Shown in pieces: positions 45,917 to 53,146 of a DNA stretch of 64,000 bases. The position numbers and the translations under genes were made by a program. How positions within the stretch are numbered: position 1 is the first letter of the stretch; each line of letters begins with the position of its first letter. Under the pieces are notes generated by a model. It ran no database searches, was not told where the DNA came from, and worked only from the letters and a program-made list of their open reading frames with translations. Source of the stretch: Aquipseudomonas alcaligenes MRY13-0052 (GTDB taxonomy: Bacteria; Pseudomonadota; Gammaproteobacteria; Pseudomonadales; Pseudomonadaceae); assembly GCA_000474255.1 (NCBI GenBank), contig BATO01000014.1:1-64000 (forward strand). Direction: 5' to 3'.

Positions 45917-45985
45917 TTCTTATCCTCATTCTTGCCGTGGTCGCGACGGCTTTTGCGGCGCCAAGAGTAGCTGCGCATGAAGCGA

Positions 45986-46163
45986 GGTGCAACCAGGTGC
46001 AACCTAAGTTTTTCCAGTCAATCCGACCATTGGCCGGGCCGTGCAGCAAAAGCCGCACCGCCTTGGTGCCCGTGGCCTGTAGCGCTTCCTTATAAGGTGC
46101 AACCCGGTGGCCGGTGGCAGGGTAACCCGCCAGTCACAAGCCTAGACGCTTTCTGGTTGCACC
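45986..46163. promoter_or_regulatory. Put control region with four PutA-type operator sites
   Basis: GGTGCAACC at 45986-45994, 45996-46004 and 46096-46104, and its complement GGTTGCACC at 46155-46163. The core GTTGCA is the published binding sequence of the E. coli PutA ribbon-helix-helix domain. The first two sites are spaced ten bases apart, one helical turn. The region lies 70-250 bases upstream of putA. Confidence 0.75.
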
Positions 46164-46170
46164 TGTGGAA

Positions 46171-46407
46171 TCAATCGGCGGTCCGACGGGCTGCACCGGG
46201 GCGGCGCAAGGGGTCGAGCAGTGGCTTGAGGCCGTTGTGGTCGATCTCCTGCATGAGGGCGAGCAGTCTGCCGATCTCACCTTTCGGGAAGCCTTCACGG
46301 GCGAACCAGTTGAGGTAATGGCCGGGCAGGTCGGCGAGCAGGCGGCCCTTGTACTTGCCGTAGGGCATTTCACGGGTCACCAGGAGCAGCAGGTCTTCGG
46401 GTTTCAT
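46171..46407 (-). CDS. DUF3820 family protein
   Basis: A 78-residue protein starting MKPEDLLLLVTREMPYGKYKGRLLADLPGHYLNWFAREGF, the signature of DUF3820, small cytoplasmic proteins once annotated as putative quorum-sensing-regulated virulence factors. The PYGKYKGR and LNWF segments are diagnostic. I chose ATG 46407; its ribosome site (GCGAGACCG) is weak, and a longer TTG-started form is less likely. The function is unproven. The gene lies upstream of the put operator region and reads towards putA, though four operators and a 250-base gap separate them. Confidence 0.75.
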   Translation of the reverse strand: MKPEDLLLLVTREMPYGKYKGRLLADLPGHYLNWFAREGFPKGEIGRLLALMQEIDHNGLKPLLDPLRRPGAARRTAD

Positions 46408-46557
46408 CGGTCTCGCGCCGGCCGGGAGGAGGGAAGTGGGCAAGAATACCTGCTAACCGGCTACTGTCACTTGAGCCTGAGTCACGAAGCCGATATTTTT
46501 GAGCCGCCTAATCATTAGTCTGCTACCAAATCGGGCGCGGACCACCCCGGAATCCCC

Positions 46558-47436
46558 ATGAGCACCAACCCCCCATCGCTGCGACGAGAGGAACCCCTGA
46601 AGGGCATCCTGCTCGTGTGCCTGGCGATTTTCCTGTTCTCCAGCCATGACGCGATCTCCAAATACCTGTCGGCCTTCTACCCGATCGTCATGGTGGTCTG
46701 GGTGCGCTACCTGGTGCATACGCTGCTGATGGCGGGCTTCCTGCTGCCCCGCGAGGGCCTGCGCGTGCTGCGTACCCAGCGCCCGCTGCTGCAGCTGGGC
46801 CGGGCGCTGTGCCTGATCGGCACCAGCCTGTTCTTCACCACCGGCCTGCGCTACATCCCCCTGGCGGAGGCCACGGCGGTGAACTTCCTCGCGCCGCTGG
46901 TGGTGACCGCGCTGTCGGTGCCTTTCCTCGGCGAGCGCGTCACCCGTGGGCAGTGGGTGGCGGTGCTGCTGGGCCTGGGCGGGGTGATGCTGATCGTGCG
47001 GCCGGGCAGCTCGCTATTCACCCCGGCGATCCTCCTGCCGCTGGCCTCGGCGCTGTGCTTCGGTTTCTACCAGTTGTTTACCCGGCGCCTGAGCCAGACC
47101 GACAGCCCGGGCACCAGCAACTTCATCACCGGCATCACCAACACCCTGATCATGAGCACCCTGGTGCCGTTCTTCTGGGAAGCACCGACCACCCTGGCCC
47201 ACGGCCTGCTGTTGCTGGCGCTGGGTGCCTGCGGGATGGGCGGGCACGTGCTGCTCACCCAGGCCTTCCGCCATGCCTCACCGGCGCTGCTGGCGCCGTT
47301 CAGCTACGGGCAGATCGTCTTCGCCGGGTTGCTCGGCTTCCTGCTCTTCGGCCACGCGCCGGATGCCATCGGTATCGCCGGCATCCTGGTGATCGTCGGC
47401 AGCGGCCTGTTCACGGCCTACGCGCAGCGGCGCTGA
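46558..47436 (+). CDS. EamA/DMT superfamily transporter
   Basis: A 292-residue inner-membrane protein with ten predicted helices in two EamA repeats (first LKGILLVCLAIFLFSSHDAISKYLSAFYPIVMVVWVRYLVHTLL, second starting FTPAILLPLASALCFGFYQLFTRRL). The motifs PLAEATAVNFLAPLVVTALSVPFLGERV and PFSYGQIVFAGLLGFLLFG are typical of the RhaT/RarD-like drug-metabolite group. The substrate is unknown. Its 3' end overlaps the stop of the convergent hypothetical gene by 26 bases. Confidence 0.88.
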   Translation: MSTNPPSLRREEPLKGILLVCLAIFLFSSHDAISKYLSAFYPIVMVVWVRYLVHTLLMAGFLLPREGLRVLRTQRPLLQLGRALCLIGTSLFFTTGLRYIPLAEATAVNFLAPLVVTALSVPFLGERVTRGQWVAVLLGLGGVMLIVRPGSSLFTPAILLPLASALCFGFYQLFTRRLSQTDSPGTSNFITGITNTLIMSTLVPFFWEAPTTLAHGLLLLALGACGMGGHVLLTQAFRHASPALLAPFSYGQIVFAGLLGFLLFGHAPDAIGIAGILVIVGSGLFTAYAQRR

Positions 47437-47767
47437 AGTCGTCGGCGCTGCGGGCCAGCGTGTGGCTGGCCTGGGCGTTGTCGACGTACTCCTTGAGCCA
47501 GCGCAGCACCTCCACCGGTTCCCAGCGGGCCGGGTCGAAGAGGGCGTAGGCCAGCCCCTGGTAACCCACCACATCGAGCTGCTTGTGGTAACCGGCGCGC
47601 TGGAACAGCGCTTCGATCTCCGCCAGGCAGGTGTTGAAGTGCACCCGTGTGAACGGCGTCTTGCCGTCGGTCACCAGCCCTTCCAGGCGCAGTTCCGCGA
47701 CCGCCTCGCTCACCTCGTCCACGGCCATGCGATTGACCGTGTATTTCAGCTGCAGTACGTCGACCAT
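47411..47767 (-). CDS. Conserved hypothetical protein
   Basis: A 118-residue soluble protein, function not recognised. ATG 47767 (MVDVLQLKYTVNRMAVD) follows GGAGGAGAACAGGG, a strong ribosome site; the frame is open well upstream but without typical codon use. It is mixed alpha/beta, with VSEAVAELRLEGLVTDGKTPFTRVHF and YQGLAYALFDPARWEPVEVLRWLKEYVDN. Its stop codon lies inside the convergent transporter gene. It resembles no family I can name with confidence. Confidence 0.65.
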   Translation of the reverse strand: MVDVLQLKYTVNRMAVDEVSEAVAELRLEGLVTDGKTPFTRVHFNTCLAEIEALFQRAGYHKQLDVVGYQGLAYALFDPARWEPVEVLRWLKEYVDNAQASHTLARSADDFSAAARRP

Positions 47768-47971
47768 CCCTGTTCTCCTCCTCAATGCAGGCCTTGCGCC
47801 TTGTTGCGGCTTCCAGCCGACTGGCGCAGGGGGCGGGGGGCCGGCCGCTTCGGCAAGCGGGGTGGAAAGCCGAGACCGGCGACCTGGGAGACGATGATCC
47901 CAGGGATTTGTGACAGTGGTTTTGGCAAGGCGGTTGGGGCTGAAAGGTTCATAGGACGCTTCTCTGAAATA

Positions 47972-47987
47972 CTGTATATTTATACAT
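47972..47987. promoter_or_regulatory. LexA-like (SOS) box candidate
   Basis: CTGTATATTTATACAT, one base from the consensus form CTG-N10-CAG, with perfect inner arms TGTATA/TATACA. It lies 97 bases upstream of the endonuclease I start, in the 316-base gap 47768-48083, which has no other gene. Confidence 0.5.
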
Positions 47988-48083
47988 CTATCAGCTTCGC
48001 CGCTTCGTTTGCAACCAAACTCCGATGAATAAACGTTGTCAGTGAAGGCCTTGAAAACAGCCGTACCGGGAACCCCAGAAGTA

Positions 48084-48770
48084 ATGATCCGTCTCGTCCT
48101 GCTGCTGAGCCTTCTATTGGCCGGCACCGCCCACGCCTCCGCCCCCCGCACCTTCCAGGAAGCCAAGAAGGTCGCCTGGAAGCTCTACGCCCCCCACCCC
48201 GTCGAGTTCTATTGCGGCTGCCGCTACAGCGGCAACAAGGTCGACCTGAAAAGCTGCGGCTACGTGCCCCGCACCAATGCCCAGCGGGCCAAGCGCATCG
48301 AGTGGGAGCACATCGTCCCGGCCTGGGTCATCGGCCATCAGCGCCAGTGCTGGCAGAAGGGCGGGCGCGAGAACTGCGCCAGGCACGACGCCGCCTTCCG
48401 CCGCGCCGAGGCCGACCTGCACAACCTGGTGCCGAGCATCGGCGAGGTGAACGGCGACCGCAGCAACTACGGCTTCGGCTGGCTTCCACAAAAGCCCAGC
48501 CAGTACGGCGCCTGCCCGATGGTGGTGGACTTCAAGGCACGCAAGGCCATGCCGCGCCAGCAGGTGCGCGGCATGATCGCGCGCACCTACTTCTACATGA
48601 GCGAACGCTACGGCCTGCGCCTCTCCAAGCAGGACCGCCAGCTCTACAGCGCCTGGAACAAGCAGTACCCGGCCGAAGCCTGGGAGCGTAACCGCAACCA
48701 GCGCGTCGCCTGCGCCATGGGCCACGGCAACCACTTCGTGGGGACGGTGAACCTGAAGTTGTGCAAGTGA
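48084..48770 (+). CDS. endA: Endonuclease I, periplasmic
   Basis: A 228-residue secreted endonuclease. ATG 48084 gives a textbook signal peptide, MIRLVLLLSLLLAGTAHASA, cleaved near residue 20; an in-frame TTG 48 bases upstream would bury it. The catalytic His-Me motif is visible as RIEWEHIVPAWVIGHQRQCWQ and the metal/DNA-binding segment as ADLHNLVPSIGEVNGDRSNYGFG. Cysteines (FYCGCRYSG, LKSCGY, RQCW, ENCARH) fit the disulfide-stabilised EndA fold. It should degrade DNA non-specifically in the periplasm or outside the cell. A LexA-like box lies upstream, suggesting damage induction. Confidence 0.92.
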   Translation: MIRLVLLLSLLLAGTAHASAPRTFQEAKKVAWKLYAPHPVEFYCGCRYSGNKVDLKSCGYVPRTNAQRAKRIEWEHIVPAWVIGHQRQCWQKGGRENCARHDAAFRRAEADLHNLVPSIGEVNGDRSNYGFGWLPQKPSQYGACPMVVDFKARKAMPRQQVRGMIARTYFYMSERYGLRLSKQDRQLYSAWNKQYPAEAWERNRNQRVACAMGHGNHFVGTVNLKLCK

Positions 48771-48819
48771 GGGTGGCTGTCTTGCTGCGAAAGAAGGTGT
48801 CGAACCTGATCTGCGCGAT

Positions 48820-49091
48820 GTAGGGGCGACTTCAGTCGCCCAGGGCAACGGAGTTGCCCCGGCCTTGCGGAGGGCAGCCCTGCGGGCTGCTTGGCGACTG
48901 AAGTCGCCCCTACAGGTTGCGCCGCGAATCAGCCGCGAACCCTTCTGGAACATCGCATCGCGAATGAATTCGCTCCCACGAGGCGGCAGTGGAGGCACCC
49001 CTTGTGGGAGCGGCTTCAGCCGCGAAAGACCTTCCGCAGGCGCCCGGTAGCGAATGATCGGACAACCCAGGGCGACTGAAGTCGCCCCTAC
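48820..49091. repeat. Palindromic repeat cluster, REP-like
   Basis: The 422-base gap 48771-49192 has no gene. GTAGGGGCGACTTCAGTCGCC (48820-48840) and its exact complement (48893-48914) form a 95-base hairpin with 21-bp arms; a third copy is at 49071-49091. Between them lie GAATTCGCTCCCAC (48967) and GTGGGAGCGGCTTCAGCCGCG (49004), a related but distinct element. The units are short inverted repeats of the kind dispersed through Pseudomonas genomes. Confidence 0.8.
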
Positions 49092-49192
49092 AGGGCGGCC
49101 TGGCGCTGTATGCCGTTTTTCCCAGTGATCTGTGCCTATCGGCTGCCGCGTGTTGCGCCCTAGCATCGGTCATCGATGAAGAGGGCAGTGCG

Positions 49193-49684
49193 ATGGACGG
49201 AATTCCCGGCGGTATCGAATTTCCTGGCCTGCAGGTGCGGCGGCTGGTGCCGGACGACCTGGAGCGGGTTTGCGTGCACCGCGAGGCGATGTTCCTCGAG
49301 GCGGGAGGCGACCCGGCGGGGCTGCGGGTGATGACCGAGCACTTCCGCCCGTGGCTGCGGGAGCGCCTGGCCGACGGCCGCTACTACGGCTTCGCGCTGA
49401 TGGACGAGGCGCGCATTGCGGCGGCCATCGGCCTGATGAGCATCGAGTGGCCGCCGCATCCTTCCCACCCGGAGCAGGACCAGCGCGGCTATGTGCTGAA
49501 CGTGTTCGTCGAGCCCGACTACCGACGCCGAGGCCTGGCGTCGGCGCTGATGCAGCTGGCGGAGGCCGAATTCACCCGTCGTGGCCTGGGCTTCGCCGTG
49601 CTGCACGCGACCCAGGTCGGCCGCCCGGTATACGAGGCGTTGGGTTGGGCGGCCACCAGCGAGATGGCCAAGGCCATTGGCTGA
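49193..49684 (+). CDS. GNAT family N-acetyltransferase
   Basis: A 163-residue acetyltransferase: LQVRRLVPDDLERVCVHREAMF is the first strand and helix; GYVLNVFVEPDYRRRGLASALMQLAEAE is the beta4 and acetyl-CoA-binding R-R-x-G-L-A loop (about residues 101-128); and LGFAVLHATQVGRPVYEALGW is the terminal strand and helix. The substrate is not known. ATG 49193 follows GAGGGCAGTGCG. It lies between a repeat cluster and the sph genes and shows no clear link with either. Confidence 0.85.
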   Translation: MDGIPGGIEFPGLQVRRLVPDDLERVCVHREAMFLEAGGDPAGLRVMTEHFRPWLRERLADGRYYGFALMDEARIAAAIGLMSIEWPPHPSHPEQDQRGYVLNVFVEPDYRRRGLASALMQLAEAEFTRRGLGFAVLHATQVGRPVYEALGWAATSEMAKAIG

Positions 49685-49738
49685 GTCGCCATCCAGGCAC
49701 TGTCCCTGGCCGGAAATCACCGCGCTGTCCCCTTAAGC

Positions 49739-49761
49739 CCCCCTGGCTGTCCGCGATTGCC
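49739..49761. promoter_or_regulatory. Candidate SphR binding site upstream of sphB
   Basis: Blocks CCCCCTG, TGTCCG and TGCC with fixed spacing (2 and 4 bases), matching 54188-54210 on the other strand. It lies 97 bases before the sphB ATG. Two TG-containing half-sites are usual for AraC-type activators. It is the only such match I noticed near sphB. Confidence 0.6.
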
Positions 49762-49857
49762 CTCAGCCCTTGTCGAGCGGCTGGCTTAACGTTGCCCTCT
49801 ACCCACCACAACAAGAGCCCGTGCCGGCTGCCTGGCACGGTAGAAGAGGGGAGTGCG

Positions 49858-50226
49858 ATGCCGAAACCCAGAACACTGCTGATTCCCGCCACCCTGCTGG
49901 CCCTGGTCGGGCTGCTGGGCGGCTGTGGCGAGGAGGCCAAGCCGGCCGCGCCGCAGAACGCCGCCACCCTGGCCCCCACCGACCCGGCCCTGGCCAAGGT
50001 CTACGACACCAGCTGCAAGCTGTGCCACGCCAACCCCGCCTCCGGCGCCCCGCAGAGTGGCGACACCGCAGCCTGGGCGCCCCGGGTAGCCCAGGGCACG
50101 GACAGCCTGCTGGACCACAGCATCAATGGCTTCAAGGGCATGCCGCCGATGGGCATGTGCATGCAGTGCTCGGAAGAACAATTCCTCGCACTGATCTCCT
50201 TCATGTCCGGTCAGCACCTCGAATAA
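49858..50226 (+). CDS. sphB: c-type cytochrome of the sphingosine locus (SphB-like)
   Basis: A 122-residue lipoprotein cytochrome c. It has a signal peptide with lipobox (ALVGLLGGC, Cys about 22), one heme site CKLCH near residue 59, and a possible axial Met in GMPPMGMCMQC. It should sit in the periplasm, anchored by lipid. It is the first of three same-strand genes (FAD oxidase 10 bases downstream, PLP enzyme next). With sphA and sphR beside them, they match the sphingosine-induced P. aeruginosa locus (PA5325-PA5328), so it probably accepts electrons from the oxidase. The letter order B/C/D is recalled, not checked. Confidence 0.78.
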   Translation: MPKPRTLLIPATLLALVGLLGGCGEEAKPAAPQNAATLAPTDPALAKVYDTSCKLCHANPASGAPQSGDTAAWAPRVAQGTDSLLDHSINGFKGMPPMGMCMQCSEEQFLALISFMSGQHLE

Positions 50227-50236
50227 GGCGTCCTCC

Positions 50237-51631
50237 ATGGTTATGAATCTCACCCGACGCCAACTGCTGCAAAGGGCCGGCGTCGCTGGCGCCTTCACGG
50301 CCCTGGCCTGCACCCCGGCGATGGCGGAACTGGTCCGCGCCCCCCGCCTGATTCCCTGGCGCAACTGGTCCGGCGGGCAGAGCTGCCTGCCCCAGGCGCG
50401 CCTCGCCCCGCAGAACCTGGACGAACTGGTCCAGGCCATCCGCCAGGCCGAAGGCAAGGTCCGCCCGGTGGGCTCCGCTCACTCCTTCAGCGCCCTGGTG
50501 CCCACCGACGGCACCCTGGTGTCGCTCGCCTATTTCAATGGTTTGCTGAGCCACGACCCGGCCACCCTGCAGGCGGAGTTCGCCGCCGGCACGCCGATGT
50601 CGCTGATGGGCCCGGCGCTCAAGGATGTGGGCCAGGCCCTGCACAACATGGCCGACATCGACTACCAGACCCTGGCCGGGGCGATCGCCACCTCGACCCA
50701 CGGCACCGGCGTCGGCTTCGGCTCCTATTCCGACCATGTCACCGGCCTGCAACTGGTGACCGCCAGCGGCGAGGTGCTGGATTGCGCCGCCCAGCGCCAC
50801 CCCGAGGTGTTCAATGCCGCGCGGGTGTCCCTCGGCGCCTTTGGCATCGCCACCCGGGTGCGCATGCAGAACCGCGAGGCCTACCGCCTGCGCGAGAAGC
50901 AGTGGATCGCCAGCACCGAGGAGCTGCTGGAGGACGTGGACAACCTCACCCGTGACAACCAGCACTGGGAAATGCTGGTGATCACCCATTCCGACTACGC
51001 GCTGTCCATCGCCCTCAACGAGACCACCGACCCGGCGACACCGCCGCTGGACCCGGCGGAGGAGGGGGGCAACGAGTTCGTGAAGATCATCGAGAACCTC
51101 GACAAGTACGGCAGCGACTTCCCCGCCGCGCGCCGTGCGCTGCTCAACAGCCTGCGCCATATCGCCAGCTTCGATGACCGGGTCGGCGACTCCTACGAGA
51201 TCTACGCCAACGTGCGCAACGTGCGCTTCAACGAGATGGAGTACTCGGTGCCCGCCGAGCACGGCCCGGCCTGCCTGCGGGAGATCCTTGCGCTGATCCG
51301 CGAGAAGGACCTGCGCACCTGGTTCCCCATCGAGTACCGCTACGTGAAGGCCGACGACATCCCCCTGAGCATGTTCGAGGGGCGCGACAGCTGCTCGATC
51401 TCCGTGCACCAGCACTACGGCATGGACCACCACAACTTCTTCGCCGCCGTCGAACCGATCTTCTGGAAGTACGCCGGCCGGCCGCATTGGGGCAAGTTGC
51501 ACACGCTGAATGCGCGCACCCTGCAGCCGCTCTACCCGCGCTGGAAGGAATTCACCGAGGTGCGCCAGGCGCTGGACCCGAGCGGCAAGTTCCTCAATGC
51601 GCACCTGTCCTCGATCCTCGGCGTGGCCTGA
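50237..51631 (+). CDS. sphC: Tat-exported FAD-dependent oxidoreductase (SphC-like)
   Basis: A 464-residue oxidoreductase of the VAO/ALO (arabinono-lactone, alditol oxidase) family. It starts with a twin-arginine signal, LTRRQLLQRAGVAGAFTALAC. The FAD-binding domain includes VRPVGSAHSFSALVPTDGTL, with a His that could hold FAD covalently, and GAIATSTHGTG. The C-terminal half ends in the ALO signature region RPHWGKLHTLNARTLQPLYPRW. Folded with cofactor, it is exported to the periplasm. Its ATG lies 10 bases after sphB. By family and context it may oxidise the primary alcohol of sphingosine, passing electrons to the cytochrome; the reaction is inferred. Confidence 0.8.
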   Translation: MVMNLTRRQLLQRAGVAGAFTALACTPAMAELVRAPRLIPWRNWSGGQSCLPQARLAPQNLDELVQAIRQAEGKVRPVGSAHSFSALVPTDGTLVSLAYFNGLLSHDPATLQAEFAAGTPMSLMGPALKDVGQALHNMADIDYQTLAGAIATSTHGTGVGFGSYSDHVTGLQLVTASGEVLDCAAQRHPEVFNAARVSLGAFGIATRVRMQNREAYRLREKQWIASTEELLEDVDNLTRDNQHWEMLVITHSDYALSIALNETTDPATPPLDPAEEGGNEFVKIIENLDKYGSDFPAARRALLNSLRHIASFDDRVGDSYEIYANVRNVRFNEMEYSVPAEHGPACLREILALIREKDLRTWFPIEYRYVKADDIPLSMFEGRDSCSISVHQHYGMDHHNFFAAVEPIFWKYAGRPHWGKLHTLNARTLQPLYPRWKEFTEVRQALDPSGKFLNAHLSSILGVA

Positions 51632-51646
51632 TAACAAGGAGAAACC

Positions 51647-52924
51647 ATGAACCGTCGCAACTTCCTCGTCGGTACCGCCGGTGCCGGCGTGCTGCTCGCC
51701 GGTGTCGGTGCCTGGATGCGCCCGGCCGACAAGGGCGCCCCCTACAGCGATTACTTCGCGCGGCTGAACCGCGAGCTCAAGGAGCGGGGGCCGATGCACC
51801 CGGTGATGCTGATCGACCTGGACCGGCTGGACCACAACATCGATGTGGTGATGCAGTCGGTGCGCCGTGCCGGCAAGGCGTTGCGCCTGGTGGAGAAGTC
51901 GCTGCCGTCGCCGCAACTGCTCGACTACATCGCCAAGCGCGCGGGCACCCGGCGGATGATGTCGTTCCACCAGCCCTTCCTCAATCACGACGCCGAGCGC
52001 TTCCCCGATTCCGACCTGCTGCTCGGCAAGCCGATGCCGGTGCGCTCGGCGCAACTGTTCTACGAAAGCCATCGCGGCGCCTTCGACCCGACGACCCAGC
52101 TGCAATGGCTGCTCGACACCCCCGAGCGGCTGGAGCAGTACCTGGCACTGGCCAAGGGCCTGAACACGCGCATGCGCATCAACATCGAGCTGGATGTGGG
52201 GCTGCATCGGGGCGGCGTTCAGGACCAGGCGACCCTGGGGCGGATGCTCGGTCTGATCGGCGCCAACCCGCAGCACCTGGAGTTCGCCGGCTTCATGGGC
52301 TACGACCCCTTCGTCGGCATGGGCGTGCCGGGCATCCTCGGCTCGCCCGAGGAGTTGTTCGCCAAGGTGATGACCCTCTACGACGGCTTCGTCGACTACA
52401 CCCGCATCCAGCACGCCGCGCTGTGGCGCCCGGGCCTGACGCTGAACACCGCCGGCAGCCCGAGCTACCGCATGCACGAGCGCGAGCGCACCAGCAGCGA
52501 GGTGTCGGTGGGCTCGGCGCTGCTCAAGCCCACCCATTACGACCTGCCGTCCCTGGAGGAGCACCAGCCGGCGGCCTATATCGCCACGCCGGTACTCAAG
52601 AGCACCGGTGCGGTGCGGATCCCGGCGCTGGACGGCAAGTCGGCGCTGTTCTCCTGGTGGGACCCGAACCAGCGCGAGACCTTCTTCATCTACGGCGGCA
52701 ACTGGATGGCCGAGCCGGAGTCGCCCAAGGGGCTGCAGTTCAACGGCCTCTACGGGCGCAGTTCCAACCAGGAGATGGTCAACGGTTCCCACGCCGTCGG
52801 CCTGGGCGTGGATGACCAGGTGTTCCTGCGGCCGACCCAGTCGGAATCCATCCTGCTGCAGTTCGGCGACCTGCTGGCGGTGCGCGATGGGCGCATCGTC
52901 GACACCTGGCCGGTGTACAGCTGA
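51647..52924 (+). CDS. sphD: Tat-exported DSD1/alanine racemase-like PLP enzyme (SphD-like)
   Basis: A 425-residue fold-type III PLP enzyme. It starts NRRNFLVGTAGAGVLLAG, a twin-arginine signal, so the PLP enzyme is probably exported folded, which is unusual. The PLP-barrel begins MHPVMLIDLDRLDHNIDVV, with the candidate PLP lysine in LRLVEKSLPSPQLL (about residue 84), and continues TRMRINIELDVGLHRGGV. The C-terminal domain resembles D-serine dehydratase/D-threonine aldolase (DSD1) types, with VGLGVDDQVFLRPTQSE near the end. It is the third gene of the sph operon. An aldolase or lyase acting on the oxidised sphingoid base is likely, but unproven. Confidence 0.75.
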   Translation: MNRRNFLVGTAGAGVLLAGVGAWMRPADKGAPYSDYFARLNRELKERGPMHPVMLIDLDRLDHNIDVVMQSVRRAGKALRLVEKSLPSPQLLDYIAKRAGTRRMMSFHQPFLNHDAERFPDSDLLLGKPMPVRSAQLFYESHRGAFDPTTQLQWLLDTPERLEQYLALAKGLNTRMRINIELDVGLHRGGVQDQATLGRMLGLIGANPQHLEFAGFMGYDPFVGMGVPGILGSPEELFAKVMTLYDGFVDYTRIQHAALWRPGLTLNTAGSPSYRMHERERTSSEVSVGSALLKPTHYDLPSLEEHQPAAYIATPVLKSTGAVRIPALDGKSALFSWWDPNQRETFFIYGGNWMAEPESPKGLQFNGLYGRSSNQEMVNGSHAVGLGVDDQVFLRPTQSESILLQFGDLLAVRDGRIVDTWPVYS

Positions 52925-52940
52925 GTGGATGGCACACCGC

Positions 52941-53072
52941 CGTAGGTTGGCGCCGAGCGCAGCGAGGCCCAACGGTGCGATGCAGGGGCTCGCTACGTAG
53001 GCAGATAAGTAGGGCGGGTGAAACCCGCGTTTGCCCTCGTGCCCAGCCCTGTCGGGTTGCACCCGACCTACA
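52941..53072. repeat. Second copy of the dispersed intergenic repeats
   Basis: CGTAGGTTGGCGCCGAGCGC at 52941 resembles the element starting at 41503. GTAGGGCGGGTGAAACCCGCG followed by GTCGGGTTGCACCCGACCTAC (53009-53072) repeats 41428-41490. The units lie between the end of sphD and the sphA terminator. Confidence 0.8.
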
Positions 53073-53104
53073 AGGCGCATTGCCGCGTGATGCAGGATGC
53101 AAAA

Positions 53105-53136
53105 CGAAAACCCCGGGCATAGGCCCGGGGTTTTCG
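53105..53136. terminator. Bidirectional intrinsic terminator between sphD and sphA
   Basis: CGAAAACCCCGGGC, loop ATAG, GCCCGGGGTTTTCG: a perfect 14-bp stem with A-tract and T-tract on the two sides, giving good U-runs in both directions for the convergent sphD and sphA genes. Confidence 0.9.
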
Positions 53137-53146
53137 TATCGGCCTG

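Noticed and set aside
47768-48083. A longer N-terminus of the 118-residue hypothetical protein reaching to 48166
   Set aside because: The extension crosses the endonuclease promoter and has poor codon use; ATG 47767 has a strong ribosome site.
50201-53080. A 959-residue open frame antisense to sphBCD
   Set aside because: It is covered by three genes with clear families and signal peptides, and has no domain of its own.
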